From NCBI RefSeq assembly GCF_964204645.1, contig NC_134031.1:18163307-18227306 (forward strand): DNA of 64,000 nucleotides, read 5' to 3'. This stretch comes from Tubulanus polymorphus. Lineage: Eukaryota; Nemertea; Palaeonemertea; Tubulaniformes; Tubulanidae. The notes under the pieces were generated by a model. The model searched no databases. It was not told where the DNA came from and saw only the letters and a list, made by a program, of their open reading frames with translations. Position numbers and translations under genes: made by a program. Below, in pieces: positions 36,301 through 45,999 of this stretch (within the stretch, counting starts at the first letter, position 1; every line of letters begins with the position of its first letter).

Positions 36301-39300
36301 TGGATCTATAGATACTGTAAAGATCCATAGATACCGGTCTGATACATAGATATCCCTCAAATCCATGGATACGACTCAGAACTATAGATGCTGCTTGGAT
36401 CTAGAGATAACGCTCAGATCCATAGATACCGCTTGAATCAATTGATACTGTAAAGATTCAGGGATACATACAGGTATTCTATCAACTGATTGCAAAACTC
36501 TCAATCATGGTGATCACTGTGATCATGGTGATCATACGGTGATCACACGGTGAGGAGGAGTAATATACACTTATACCTCATCAAATTCACTGTGAACTTT
36601 CTGATCTTGTTTCCACGTGTGTAAAACTTCTTCGTGGCGCGGTACGCTTATTTTTTATAACGTTGCCGATGGCGACAAATTTGATTGTAACATCTCTCCG
36701 CGAAGAATTCTGCGCTAATGAAATTTAGATAATGAACCTACGTCGGTCTGTAGTTCACCTCGTAACGATTCAATCCTCTCCCGTCCCCGGCAATCATTAG
36801 AGACTCGCTACTAAAACTGAGATGCCTTCAATATTCAGGGATCACGACTCTTCTTGCGTAACTTAAAAATACAGCGTATTATAGACATTCTCCTGGTGCC
36901 ACATTAACAGTTATGTAAAGATCAGTTAGGTCCCACGACGGCGTCAGAGACTCTAGGTCTTTTAGATTTCACCCTATTTCATTAAGCCCGAGTCATGATT
37001 GTGGAACTGTGCCCCAGGGGGATGGCTGCTCAGTCAGCACTTAAGATTTTAGGACCTGGGCCCATTTTCACAAAAAAGTTGAGGACAACAATTCAAACTT
37101 AACCGTTTTTGGCTTAAACTTTTTCGTGAAACTGGGCCCAGTTTATTGAGAAGCTCTTTTGTTTTACAACAATCTTTTTATTACTACTTACAAATGTGTT
37201 ACTGTGCCCGGAACCCAGTTCGTAGTTCCACAGTTCTTCCGGTTATTTTCAATCAATGCAGTTGAATTTATTTCACATTCAATGTTCCTAAACGTGGGTC
37301 AAATTTCGAACTCAAAAACAGTGGAAATGGGTCCTGAATTCTAGAATGTGCGGTCGTGTTATGTTTTTTCATTATCAAAGCTTTGCTTTTATTACGACTC
37401 TATCATTAATTGTTGGTCGGGTTCGCTATAAATCTCCGAATTCACGATACAACGTTATCACGTCTTCACAATTCCGTCAGCAGCAGCGGTGGCTACATAT
37501 GTAAATCGATCATGTGACTATGAGCCGCGGTCGGTCGGAGCAGTTTATATCAGCGGCGAGCGAAGTCAGCCGCGGATGTTGAAATATTATTCTTTCATTT
37601 ACAGACGAAGACGAATCATCAGAATTCTATCGTACGAAGTTCAGAAGTCAACGTTGCATCAATGATTACATTAACACTTCTACGAGTCGCGTCCCGCGTA
37701 ATCTCACAATTTGCTCATTCGCGCAAAACTGGCTTTCATTGTTGCGTCGGTCGTCGATGGCGATGGATTTCGCGATGTTATTGTAGAGATGAAAACGGAA
37801 TTTGACGAGGGAATATTACGAACACAAAGATGAAATTGAGGCTTACGTCTGTCTCTCCGGGAATAACGAATGCAGCGCGAAAACAGAGATGACCTTCACT
37901 GATAGAATATAGAATAACACAACTCTTACACTCCACACAACTGTGGAACACTCATCCACATAACCGTGGAATTCTTATCCACACAACTGTGGAACTCTTA
38001 TCCACACAACTGTGGAACAGGGTTCAGGGTCAAATTAAACCCACCCAACTGTGGAACTGGGTTCAGAGTCATATTAAAGCCACACAGCTGTGGAACTGGG
38101 TTCAGAGTCATATTAAACCCACACAGCCGTGGAACTGGGTTCAGGGTCATATTAAACCTACAAAACTATGGAACAGGGGAACTGCTGTGAGATACAGGGG
38201 AACCGCTCTGAGAAACAGGGGAACTGCTGTGAGATACAGGGGAACCGCTCTGAGATACAGGGGAACTGCTGTGAGATACAGGGGAACTGCTGTGAGATAC
38301 AGGGGAACCGCTCTGAGATACAGGGGAACTGCTGTGAGATACAGGGGAACCGCTCTGAGATACAGGGGAACTGCTGTGAGATACAGGGGAACATTTTCGA
38401 CATTTGCTGAAAAACATTGATATTTGATAGCGATTATATTGAATGAATGTTGAAATGGAGACTGAGTAAATATAGAACGCACCAAACAGTCAATCATTAG
38501 ACTGCAGGAAAATATTGACAAATCATTCAAAAATCAATACGAGATATAAGACGAGATTAGCAATTATAGATCTCATTGATATTCATAATTGTCTCAATAA
38601 CGACCAGAGATATTTCATTCTCGAGTGAGCGCTTGATTTGATGAGATAATATCAGACAGTTTATCATAGTACATGTAAATATCATTGATCCATAATATAA
38701 CCTTCAATTACTCATATTGTTAATGAGCGGTGAGGGGGTGAGTGGGGTGGAGGTGGGGTGATGGATGGAAGGATGTTCACGAGAATCAAAATAACCTTAT
38801 AATAATGAATCAATGATTCTGCTACGAGATTGACAACATATTTCCAAAAACACTAACACCGACAAAAACAGTTTGATTTCGCGGAAAATCCTGAAAAAAT
38901 CTAGTTGAAAAATATTCAAATATTTCAAGTAAAACTCGTCGATAGAATTTGATAACAACATGAGAGGAATATTCGACGAGATTTCCGTCTGGATACACGC
39001 ACGCATAACAGCGGAAAAACTTTTACTTTTAAGCGGGCGCTAAAAACCTCACGTCTCACGACGTTCGGGGAGAAATTTACAATCGCGACATGAAAGATTT
39101 ATTCGATCAGACCGGAGACGAACGGAGAAAATGCGATCGCTACGGCGATCACAATAATCCAAACGTCGCGGGTTTAACGAGTGTTTCATTGCCGAGTAAC
39201 CGACAATAATTGACACGTAATCAAATATTCATAGCACGCGTCATCTTCAATAAAAACCGGCATATTTGATTTGAATTTGATATCGCTCTTATTGATAATA

Positions 39301-39812
39301 CGGCAGTCGGTCGGACGGTCGGTTTCCGCGGAGAGATTGTTTAAATTCTCGTGGGGATGATTTTTACGCGCTGTTTTCAACGCAACAATTTTTAATGTCT
39401 CTTTGAAATATTTATCGATTGTGTCAAATTAGCAATTTATCTTATACATCAGGGGGGAGGCAATCGTTCTCAAACGTTGGTTTGAGAACCGACGATTGAT
39501 CGTTTTTATTTGAAGATGGAATTTTCAAAACATTCCGTTTAAATCGCGCGAACCTTTATTTACCTTGTACTGTTTTCCTGGACAGAGTTGATGAATTTGT
39601 TCGGGCTCGTGTAAATTACGCCTTATCAAATAACCGGCCATCAAACCCATTATAAAGAACAATACCAGCAGTAATAGTTTAATAATGACTCCTTTACGTC
39701 CGGTGAACCAGCCATTACTGGGCGGTTTATCCATCTGACGATACTGTAGATCGACGTGGTCGCCGTCGCTGTTCCATCTAGAACGCTGTAATGGCGTCGG
39801 CAGTGAAGGCAT
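24400..39812 (-). CDS. M28B zinc metallopeptidase, GCPII/NAALADase family (FOLH1/NAALAD2/NAALADL1-like), 15 coding exons
   Basis: Exons: 39812-39564, 35406-35336, 34669-34529, 33271-33139, 32749-32440, 31950-31860, 31368-31273, 31142-30851, 27968-27905, 27621-27456, 27238-27139, 26547-26301, 26159-26078, 25768-25676, and a less certain terminal exon 24547-24400. All phases fit; the product is 760 residues (human GCPII 750). It is a type II membrane protein: a cytosolic tail to ~41, TM ~42-63 (KLLLLVLFFIMGLMAGYLI), then the ectodomain. The protease-associated part holds GDLVYAYYG, YGRGFRGDKI and GAKGVILFTDP. All zinc and catalytic residues are visible: H401 (GNHRDAW), D411 (LDPSGG), E449/E450 (WDAEEFG), D478 (INMDSPL), H580 (FYHTKYDTF). 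A helical dimerisation-like domain follows (INMD... to RAFITPRGLPGRP). GCPII-family enzymes release C-terminal Glu from N-acetyl-aspartyl-glutamate or folyl-polyglutamates; NAALADL1 is an aminopeptidase. Several GCPII pocket residues differ here, so the substrate is open. An acceptor TTTCAG just 4 nt before the ATG (39816) predicts at least one upstream 5' UTR exon. A GPCR gene is nested antisense in the 30851-27968 intron. Confidence 0.93.
24519..24605. repeat. dispersed foldback repeat, copy A (overlaps the putative last peptidase exon)
   Basis: CCAATTCCGGAAT (24519-24531) and ATTCGGAATTGG (24578-24589) form imperfect inverted ends around TGTAAACCTGATAGAA and GCCGGTAGAGA. The same core TGTAAACCTGATAGAA...CCGGTAGAGACTTTATATTC recurs at 34893-34990 and 52228-52336. 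On the minus strand, the core supplies the CTATCAG|GTTTACA acceptor used by the predicted terminal exon. Confidence 0.7.
24892..25475 (+). pseudogene. unrecognised coding-like segment with one frameshift, antisense in a peptidase intron
   Basis: A frame of 131 codons (24892-25287) with balanced composition (for example MPPNRILAADWMASIM, VYQLCELGASNTFLQDKYYM, YRKYKDYVKDGIGAFM) runs into a stop. It appears to continue in another frame from about 25284 to 25475, ending HGPGFCEINLNLLEF. The break falls at a run of Ts (around 25278-25283), consistent with loss of one T or an assembly error. AATAAA overlaps the stop (25474-25479). I do not recognise the family. It could be a decayed retrocopy, a transposon or viral relic, or a real gene with a sequencing error. 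It lies antisense in the last peptidase intron (25676-24547). Confidence 0.4.
26994..27103. mobile_element. MITE-like element, diverged copy (TTAATTGATACTTTTGAAAT ends)
   Basis: The left end TTAATTGATACTTTTGAAAT is intact; the right end ATTTGAAAAGTGTCATTTAA is a diverged inverted copy. The interior (AAGACATATGAAGCAC..., TATCATATTTCATTATGACT) matches the element at 28701-28823. It lies in a peptidase intron, just upstream (left, in transcript sense downstream) of the exon 27238-27139. Confidence 0.6.
28240..28358. mobile_element. foldback/MITE-like element with ~24-bp inverted ends
   Basis: ATGAATAATCCCACAATTGA-TGAT (28240-28263) is mirrored by ATCATCATTGTGGGGG-ATTATTCAT (28334-28358) with few mismatches. 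The interior is non-coding. A half-similar string (AACAATCCCACAAGTGATGAT) occurs near 25853. It sits in the same intron as the GPCR gene. Confidence 0.65.
28701..28823. mobile_element. MITE-like element with perfect 20-bp terminal inverted repeats
   Basis: The ends are exact inverted copies: TTAATTGATACTTTTGAAAT (28701-28720) and ATTTCAAAAGTATCAATTAA (28804-28823). The outer TTAA may be a target-site duplication, which would make the TIR 16 bp and the element piggyBac-like. The 83-bp interior is shared with the diverged copy at 26994-27103, but about 20 bp outside the left TIR is shared as well, so the true border is uncertain. Confidence 0.75.
29417..30367 (+). CDS. class A (rhodopsin-like) G-protein-coupled receptor, intronless, orphan
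   Basis: One uninterrupted frame encodes 316 residues with seven hydrophobic segments. Landmarks: N-glycosylation sites N2 and N23 in a short N-terminus; TM1 with G46-N47 (LFGTFGNSATFL); TM2 with D75 (LSISDF); Cys109 at the top of TM3 and Cys185 in the second extracellular loop; an E-R-A variant of the DRY motif (ISLERAAVV, 133-135); TM6 FILP with P258, lacking the usual Cys-Trp; TM7 NFYIY (290-294) in place of NPxxY, then GREIREYF as helix 8. The third intracellular loop is basic (KTTKSKRTT). The features fit a lineage-specific peptide-receptor-like GPCR (FMRFamide/thyrotropin-receptor type families); the ligand is unknown. It is nested antisense in an intron of the M28B peptidase gene. The lack of introns suggests an origin by retrocopying, or membership of an intronless expanded family. 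Confidence 0.88.
   Translation: MNSTQMQIGRAYTSYMSIMSLANRSGIYLTVSLTILPIIFLFGTFGNSATFLIMTSRRFRSLSYANYLIILSISDFTFCINYSLLPALQFALLHIGDGPIFIMNSLISCQIYEFLMAVAVSNSSWLIIAISLERAAVVLFPFTSRLICTPRFARCTVLIITAVNVLIVYLSPAVTLHFTTPSFGCYHTLADQITFFAIMAVHAYQLPLLLIFLTNLVIIIQLFRGSKMVSTDQKTTKSKRTTIMLLTVSLAFAMFILPSSVSVFLPISQELKDFLYDVFTHFHLCNFVINFYIYLLLGREIREYFCMKIRCRNTMK
33472..33722. repeat. ~24-bp minisatellite in a peptidase intron (about 10 copies)
   Basis: Units like TAGACTAGGGCTTGGGGCCA + GTCA repeat with variants TTTGGGCCTGTCA. It lies in the intron between the exons at 34669-34529 and 33271-33139. Confidence 0.88.
34020..34082. repeat. GA-rich simple repeat
   Basis: An imperfect GAGA/GACAGAGA run. CACACACACCAGGCACACGC-type repeats follow near 34170-34215. 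Confidence 0.75.
34893..34990. repeat. dispersed foldback repeat, copy B
   Basis: Shares GTGTAAACCTGATAGAA, AGCCGGTAGAGACTTTATAT and TTGATATTTCTCTAAA with copies at 24519-24605 and 52228-52336. Confidence 0.7.
35100..35185. repeat. short run of the AACTGGATCC/CCACAGTTC dispersed motif
   Basis: Three to four copies of TTCCACAGTTCTGGA-CCCAGTTC type phrases stand in a peptidase intron. They belong to the family that makes full arrays at 37.9, 53.0 and 61.2 kb. Confidence 0.6.
36002..36465. repeat. ~19-20-bp minisatellite (GATCCATAGATACCGCTCG units)
   Basis: More than 20 imperfect copies of GATCCATAGATACC(G)CTC(G/A) run through the first coding intron of the peptidase gene. It is non-coding. 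Confidence 0.88.
37057..37140. mobile_element. foldback element, short copy (TGGGCCCA...TTTTTCGTGAAACTGGGCCCA)
   Basis: The left arm TGGGCCCATTTTCACAAAAA and the right arm ACTTTTTCGTGAAACTGGGC-CCA are inverted copies. The interior GAGGACAACAATTCAAACTT is shared with the longer copy at 46833-46970. Confidence 0.7.
37921..38165. repeat. 39-bp minisatellite, CCACACAACTGTGGAACTGG family, array 1
   Basis: Units of about 39 bp (CCACACAGCTGTGGAACTGG-GTTCAGAGTCATATTAAA) repeat about five times. TCCACA and TGTGGA flank CAAC, so each unit holds a small inverted repeat. The same family forms arrays at 53006-53455 and, on the other strand, 61142-61435. Confidence 0.85.
38175..38393. repeat. 21-bp minisatellite (about 10 copies), open in several frames
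   Basis: GGGGAACTGCTGTGAGATACA alternates irregularly with GGGGAACCGCTCTGAGATAC. As 21 is a multiple of three and the unit is stop-free in most frames, long seven-residue-periodic open frames appear on both strands. None is a credible gene. Confidence 0.9.
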
Positions 39813-42800
39813 AGTACTGAAATATATAAAATATTAACATTGTTATTTTCTTAAATCTTTAAATAGGGATTGTCCCTGTTATTTATTTGGTTGGTAAATT
39901 TCATTTGATTTTTTGATTGATTGTCCCTTAGAGACCCACCACACCTGCCGGGAGCGATACTTATTAACATCATAGAGATTTATTTAATCATTCAGGAAAT
40001 TTTTTGAGGCAATTTCATGATTTAAAATTCCATGATTAGAAAAGAGAGTCAGTCCAAAATGTTTCCTTGAGTTAATATTCATTTGGACATTCCATCTTTA
40101 TACTAATAATCATCTTCAGGTACACTAAGTATACAGTATTCCTGAAGATGATTTAAGTCTTACGGCTGATCTTGTTAGATTGGTTATATAGAACCAAAAT
40201 CAGCTTAGACTGGTGTTAAGTTGTTAGATTGTATGTAAAACTGAAATGAGCTTAAAGTGGTCTTACGTTGTTAGATTGACTATAAAACCAAAATGAGCTT
40301 AGACTTGTCTTAGGTTTATAACGATCGGTTATAGAACCATTCCGCAAACAATGGTTTATTTTTAATGAGACAAGTTTCCAAAAAGAAAGTTGGTGAACGA
40401 TCTTCTAGTTTCTGAGCACCTTTTTTATGGAACCTTTTACGGAGAAATGTCAGGGACAGTCCTACGACCTGTTCTTAAAAATAGGTTAAAAACCTTTATG
40501 TTTCCCAACGCCTTTAATTCTTGGAATGTCTTTTTTGTTTTATACTACAGGGAGTTGTTAGATTAGCTACAAGACTAAAATGCGCTTAGATTGGACGACT
40601 GCAGAATTGTCACCTGATAATGTTTTTTTCCTGGTTCTAAATGTAAAAGTGGCACTTGAACAATGTCGATAGTAATTTGAAGGATGTAAAATAGCAGAAT
40701 CTCGTTGTTGTATGGAGAGCAGACGGAGAGACTGTGATTGTAGTAATCACTATGATCAGATTGTAAACCGATTTAGAAATCAATCCTGCAACACTCGACC
40801 CCTCGAACCGGTCGTCTCTAAAGACGTTACAATCAGTATTTACCACGACGATGGTGATACACGTGTCACATCAATAACGAGACGACAATTCCCAGTCGAG
40901 GAATCAGACTCTATATACACACCAGTATCATCGATGTTTCAAATTCACACTCAACTCATTCTAAGACGTATCATCGTCGTCTACGCTGGTGTAATTGTTT
41001 ATTCGACACATGTTGATAGAATATGGATATTTAGCGCGAAGGAGACGAACATTGTTTATTAGATATAAACAGATGATATGTATTCACTCCAGCCGCAAGA
41101 AGTGTTAAAAAAACTAGCATAAGAAGAACAGAATATATATGTATCTATATTTGAACATGGCCGGCTGGGAGGTTGAGAATTCCAGCATATGAAAAGCTTT
41201 AGAAATGCAATTTAATCCATATTTGATTGGTTTATACTTCATGGTAAATCTTCCGGAGAATATCTAAATGATTTATGCGAAACTCTTAAAAGGGTCAATC
41301 GGCTGATGACATCACAGCCAATCAAAACCCTACGCCTATCAGTCACCACTTCTAACCTGACCAGTCTTTAGATGCCTATTCATAATCCTAACTTCAGCTG
41401 ACTGGTGACATCGTTAGCCAATCAAAATCCTAACCCCAGGTCACATGACCAGATTCATAACCCTAGTTCAGCTGACTGGTGACATAATTAGCCAATCAAA
41501 AACCTAACCCCAGGTCACATGACCAGATTCATAACCCTAGTTCAGCTGACTGGTGACATAATTAGCCAATCAAAAACCTAACCCCAGGTCACATGACCAG
41601 ATTCATAACCCTAGTTCAGCTGACTGGTGACATCATCAAGCGACTAAAATCCTAAGTCATCTGACCAGTGGGTGGTCACAGGGTCACTCATATCTAGGTC
41701 ATCTGACACAGTCAAAGCATTGAACCAAAAAGAGAAAATTGACGATGAAATTTCTACAGATTGAATAAATATAACTCACTATCACACAGACTAGACTCGG
41801 TTAATCACTTCACCGGCAATAATTAATAGCATCACTCAAAACTACTGTCAACGAACGCATATTTTGTAGTTGTCCGTTCACAGCCTACCTATCTACCGGT
41901 ATCTCCTCTTTAATTCGCGCTTGCACTGTTTTAATTGCACCCATATGTAAGAAAGCCATTGTATTTACATATACTATCTGTATTCAGTGTCTCGGGTTTA
42001 ATCAGGTTTAAATCCTGGAAGACCTTCAACTCAGATACGATCAAATCTAACTGTGATATCGTGTCAGTTGTTTGATCGATGATATTACAAACCGTTCGGT
42101 CCGACGAAACCGAGTAAAATTGTGACCATCAAAAGCGTACGAATCCCGATGCGAAGTATTCGGAAAAAATTCATATAAAATTAATGAATTAGATATAAAT
42201 GTATTGTAATTATATAGGACATCATCTGTTACATGAATATATATATTCGAAGTATAAATCTAATTGACAATGATCCGAACTGGTGCGTGTTGTCTGGAAA
42301 ATGATTCCAGTCGCAAATTTTACCACGAATATTCCTCAAGGGGGGACTGAAAATGTGATAAGCATAAATGAATGTAGGTTGATATACTAATGTCTAGTGT
42401 TCAGCTCGTTTTGAAAGTACATCGGGAGTCATAATTCAGTCATATGCGTTTTAGTACATACCTGATAAGGTGTTAAAATGGCCAGTATATATACGGGCAG
42501 CTGAACTAAAACATCAGTTTTTAATCCATTCTACACTGTACCCAAGTATTACCAAAAATATCCCCTGTAATGGCAACAGTCCTCGCAAATAAGTTGTAAT
42601 AATAAATAATAAACTTGTAATAAAGTGGCAGACCGGTTTTTTGCTGTATGAACTCCTGATGAACCGAATGTAGTATAGAAAGTGACAAGAGTTTCTAAGA
42701 GGCTTTAAACACTTGATTAACAGTATAACAGTATAATCAATATCACCCTTGAGTGTCGTATTAACACACACAAATATGATGTTTCCCTGATGTTTCATGA

Positions 42801-42890
42801 AACTGATGTTTTATTATCACTATCATATGAAACACATATAAAAGTAATAACTGCCTTTCTCTTCCTACCTCACTTTCTACACTCCTCTCG
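39813..42890. other. upstream region of the peptidase gene; no gene recognised
   Basis: A 5' UTR exon of the peptidase gene is expected somewhere to the right of 39817 but cannot be placed by eye. Contents: a TAGGGATTGTCCCTGTTATT-type dispersed piece at about 39863-39890 (repeated at 58344-58375), the GTTAGATTG/GAACCAAAATGAG dispersed family at about 40166-40330, and a tandem array at 41378-41640. The plus frame 40712-41062 (116 codons) has no recognisable homology. Confidence 0.5.
41378..41640. repeat. 74-bp tandem repeat, about 3.5 copies
   Basis: AGATTCATAACCCTAGTTCA starts recur at 41451, 41525 and 41599, exactly 74 bp apart, with GCTGACTGGTGACATAATTA and CCCCAGGTCACATGACC inside each unit. 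The first unit is more diverged. Confidence 0.9.
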
Positions 42891-42929
42891 TATAGTTCTA
42901 TGAAAATAAATAAATCAAACTCTACCTAT

Positions 42930-43200
42930 TATCTATCATCTGTCCTCCCTCTCTCCTTTCTCCTCTCCTCTCTCCCCATTTGTCCTTTGTCCTCTATCAT
43001 CTCTACCTATTTATCCTTTCTCCTCCTCTCCTCTCCTCTCCGCTCCTCCCCACCTCTGTCCCCTTCCTCTCTACCTGTTTCTCCTCTCTCTCTATATATC
43101 TGCCCTCTCCCCCCCTCTCTCTCTTATCCTCTAACCTCTCCCCTCTATCTCTCCTTACTTCTTCTCTCACTTTCTCACTTTCTCGCTTTCTCCCTTTTAT
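42930..43200. repeat. polypyrimidine (CT-rich) tract
   Basis: About 270 bp of almost pure C/T on the plus strand. The Ser/Leu/Pro-rich open frames over it (42900-43273) are composition artefacts. Confidence 0.85.
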
Positions 43201-43909
43201 GTTAAGCTATTGGTCATGCTCTGTGAACACTCGTGTAGCAATCGCATACACAGTATCTCAAACTGACATTTAATGCCTTAATTTAGAGCTATGACATTTT
43301 CCATCTATAGTGCAGGTTTTACTGTGGAAGACTTTGAAAATCACCAACCGGCTGAATTCAGAGAAACACTTTATCGGTAGTTCAGAGAAATTAATCATTT
43401 CTACCGAAACCAAGAAGTTGAGCATGAGATACTTTTAGAAAAGATGTCTGCCCCAGATGTCTGAGTTCATGATTTCCCCCTCAATATATTGAAACGATTT
43501 AAAATGAAACGAATTTAAGACATGTTACATCTAAGAGCGATTTGATAATTGATGATGACGTAAGGTGATGATGTCATCACGTGAATTTGAAGATGTCATA
43601 GGCGGATATTATCCAGTTCAAAACTAAAAGATTCAACCGAGGCTCGTCAAGAGAAGAACTTAACACCAGTCTTTACATTTAAGAAGATCATAAGTTTTAA
43701 AGTACTGGTAAGTCACAACTGCGCAAATGGACGTAGCAGGTTAATCCCGTATAAACATAACTTAATCTTGTAAATACGCCGAGATGAGTTATGAGTGTTC
43801 GTGTAGCTGGTGATATGAGTTATGTGACTAATGGGTCCTCGGTGTAACCTGCTAATACGCAACACACTAACAAATCAGTAATAACAGCACCAGCACCAGC
43901 AACACTTAT

Positions 43910-43967
43910 AACAGCAGCAACAGCAGCAGCAACGACAGCAGCAGCAGCAGCAGCAATAACAGCAGCA

Positions 43968-44037
<70 letters not shown>

Positions 44038-44113
44038 TAACAGCAGCAGCAACAGCAGCAGCAGCAACGACAGCAGCAGCGGTGGCAGCAGCAGCAGCAG
44101 CAGCAGCAGCAGT
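43910..44113. repeat. CAG/GCA trinucleotide repeat block
   Basis: About 200 bp of CAG repeats with CAA, CGA and TAA interruptions. The longest pure run is at about 43966-44034. Minus-strand frames read poly-Ala and poly-Leu. There is no flanking coding sequence, so I do not call a protein. Shorter CAG runs occur near 18084, 62416 and 63395. Confidence 0.92.
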
Positions 44114-44550
44114 CGTAGCGTGTACAACTACATTGTCAGTTTTTTTATTCACATCGAATTCAATCGATTAATCAACAACTACATTCAGTTGAGCAGCGAC
44201 GACGACGATGAAAGTAAAGTGTCGACCGCCGCCCGGTGGTTTAACTGCTGTTAGTTAAAGAACGGGCGAATTCCCCGCGGGCGAAAACAACGGCAACGAC
44301 GTTCATTTCTATCGTTACCGACTCGTTGAAGTGATTCATAGTTTGACGGCTCGGTCGGTCGGTCGGTCGTATCACGGCAACCATTTAATAACTGGCGAAA
44401 GTAAACGTAAGATATCGGCGAATTTTTTGTTCGGTTGTCGTTGATTTCGTTCGGTGTTCACTGACGCGATCACAACGTTGATTTAGAGACGTTTTGTAAC
44501 AACGTACGACGAACGAAACCGAAGCTAATAACGAGATTCTTGCGTCAATT

Positions 44551-45640
44551 CAACCGTGGTTTAACATCGGTCTCTACTGACCAGAACTTCGCTGAACCGT
44601 GGTTTAACATCGGTCTCTAATGACCAGTACTTCACTGAACCGTGGTTTAACATCGGTCTCTACTGACCAGTACCTCGCTGAACCGTGGTTTAACATCGGT
44701 CTCTACTGACCAGTACTTCACTGAACCGTGGTTTAACATCGGTCTCTACTGACCAGTACTTCCCTGAAGCGTGGTTTAACATCGGTCTCTACTGACCAGT
44801 ACTTCCCTGAACCGTGGTTTAACATCGGTCTCTACTGACCAGAACTTCACTGAACCGTGGTTTAACATCGGTCTCTACTGACCAGTACTTCACTGAAGCG
44901 TGATTTAACATCGGTCTCTACTGACCAGTACTTCGCTGAACCGTGGTTTAACATCGGTCTCTACTGACCAGTACCTTGCTGAACCGTGGTTTAACATCGG
45001 TCTCTACTGACCAGTACTTCACTGAACCGTGGTTTAACATCGGTCTCTACTGACCAGTACCTCGCTGAACCGTGGTTTAACATCGGTCTCTACTGACCAG
45101 TACTTCACTGAACCGTGGTTTAACATCGGTCTCTACTGACCAGTACCTCGCTGAACCGTGGTTTAACATCGGTCTCTACTGACCAGTACCTTGCTGAACC
45201 GTGGTTTAACATCGGTCTCTACTGACCAGTACTTCGCTGAACCGTGGTTTAACATCGGTCTCTACTGACCAGTACCTTGCTGAACCGTGGTTTAACATCG
45301 GTCTCTACTGACCAGTACTTCGCTGAACCGTGGTTTAACATCGGTCTCTACTGACCAGTACCTCGCTGAACCGTGGTTTAACATCGGTCTCTACTGACCA
45401 GTACCTCGCTGAACCGTGGTTTAACGTCAGTCTCTACTGACCAGTACTTCACTGAACCGTGGTTTAACATCGGTCTCTACTGACCAGTACCTCGCTGAAC
45501 CGTGGTTTAACATCGGTCTCTACTGACCAGTACCTCGCTGAACCGTGGTTTAACATCGGTCTCTAATGACCAGTACTTCACTGAACCGTGGTTTAACGTC
45601 AGTCTCTACTGACCAGTACCTCGCTGAACCATGGTTTTAG
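44551..45640. repeat. 43-bp satellite array, about 25 copies
   Basis: ACCGTGGTTTAACATCGGTC repeats every 43 bp with TCTCTACTGACCAGTAC(T/C)T and a variable TC(A/G)CTGA joint. Copies are highly alike; a few have AACGTCAG in place of AACATCGG (about 45425 and 45595). GGTC...GACC in each unit gives a short inverted repeat. Confidence 0.95.
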
Positions 45641-45861
45641 ACTTCACACCACCTCCTCAAACTACTAACCAAATCTCATGGCTCACAGTACATTTTTTTT
45701 TCTGTAGACATTCAGTTAATGGCTTCGTGAATCATATTGTAGATTATTGATGAGAGAGACAGGGGCGAGTTGACTATTTTTGGATTCAGGCAATTAAGGA
45801 AATTGAAAAATGAATATTTTATCAATAACTAAACGATAAACTATTCTGGTTTACTGAAGCA

Positions 45862-45985
45862 GCATCACCCTCATACAGTATACATCACCCTCATACAGTA
45901 TACATCACCCTCATACAGTATACATCACCCTCATACAGTATACATCATCCTCATACAGTATACATCACCCTCATACATTGCACAT
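45862..45985. repeat. 20-bp minisatellite (CATCACCCTCATACAGTATA)
   Basis: Six copies, nearly identical, followed by diverged ones. Confidence 0.9.
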
Positions 45986-45999
45986 CAGCTCTATACTAT

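Noticed and set aside
36580-36640. Extra peptidase exon (minus, reading EEVLHTWKQDQKVHSEFDE before a GTATAAG donor)
   Set aside because: No convincing acceptor upstream, and the exons 39812-39564 and 35406-35336 already join in phase 0 and give a family-like sequence.
40712-41062. 116-codon plus frame beginning MESRRRDCDCSNHYDQ
   Set aside because: No recognisable domain or splice context; overlaps repeat-rich intergenic sequence. A chance frame is most likely.
42900-43273. Ser/Leu-rich open frames of about 100 codons
   Set aside because: They follow from a polypyrimidine tract without stop codons.
43820-44152. 110-codon poly-Ala and poly-Leu frames over the CAG block
   Set aside because: Pure translation of a trinucleotide repeat; no unique coding sequence on either side.
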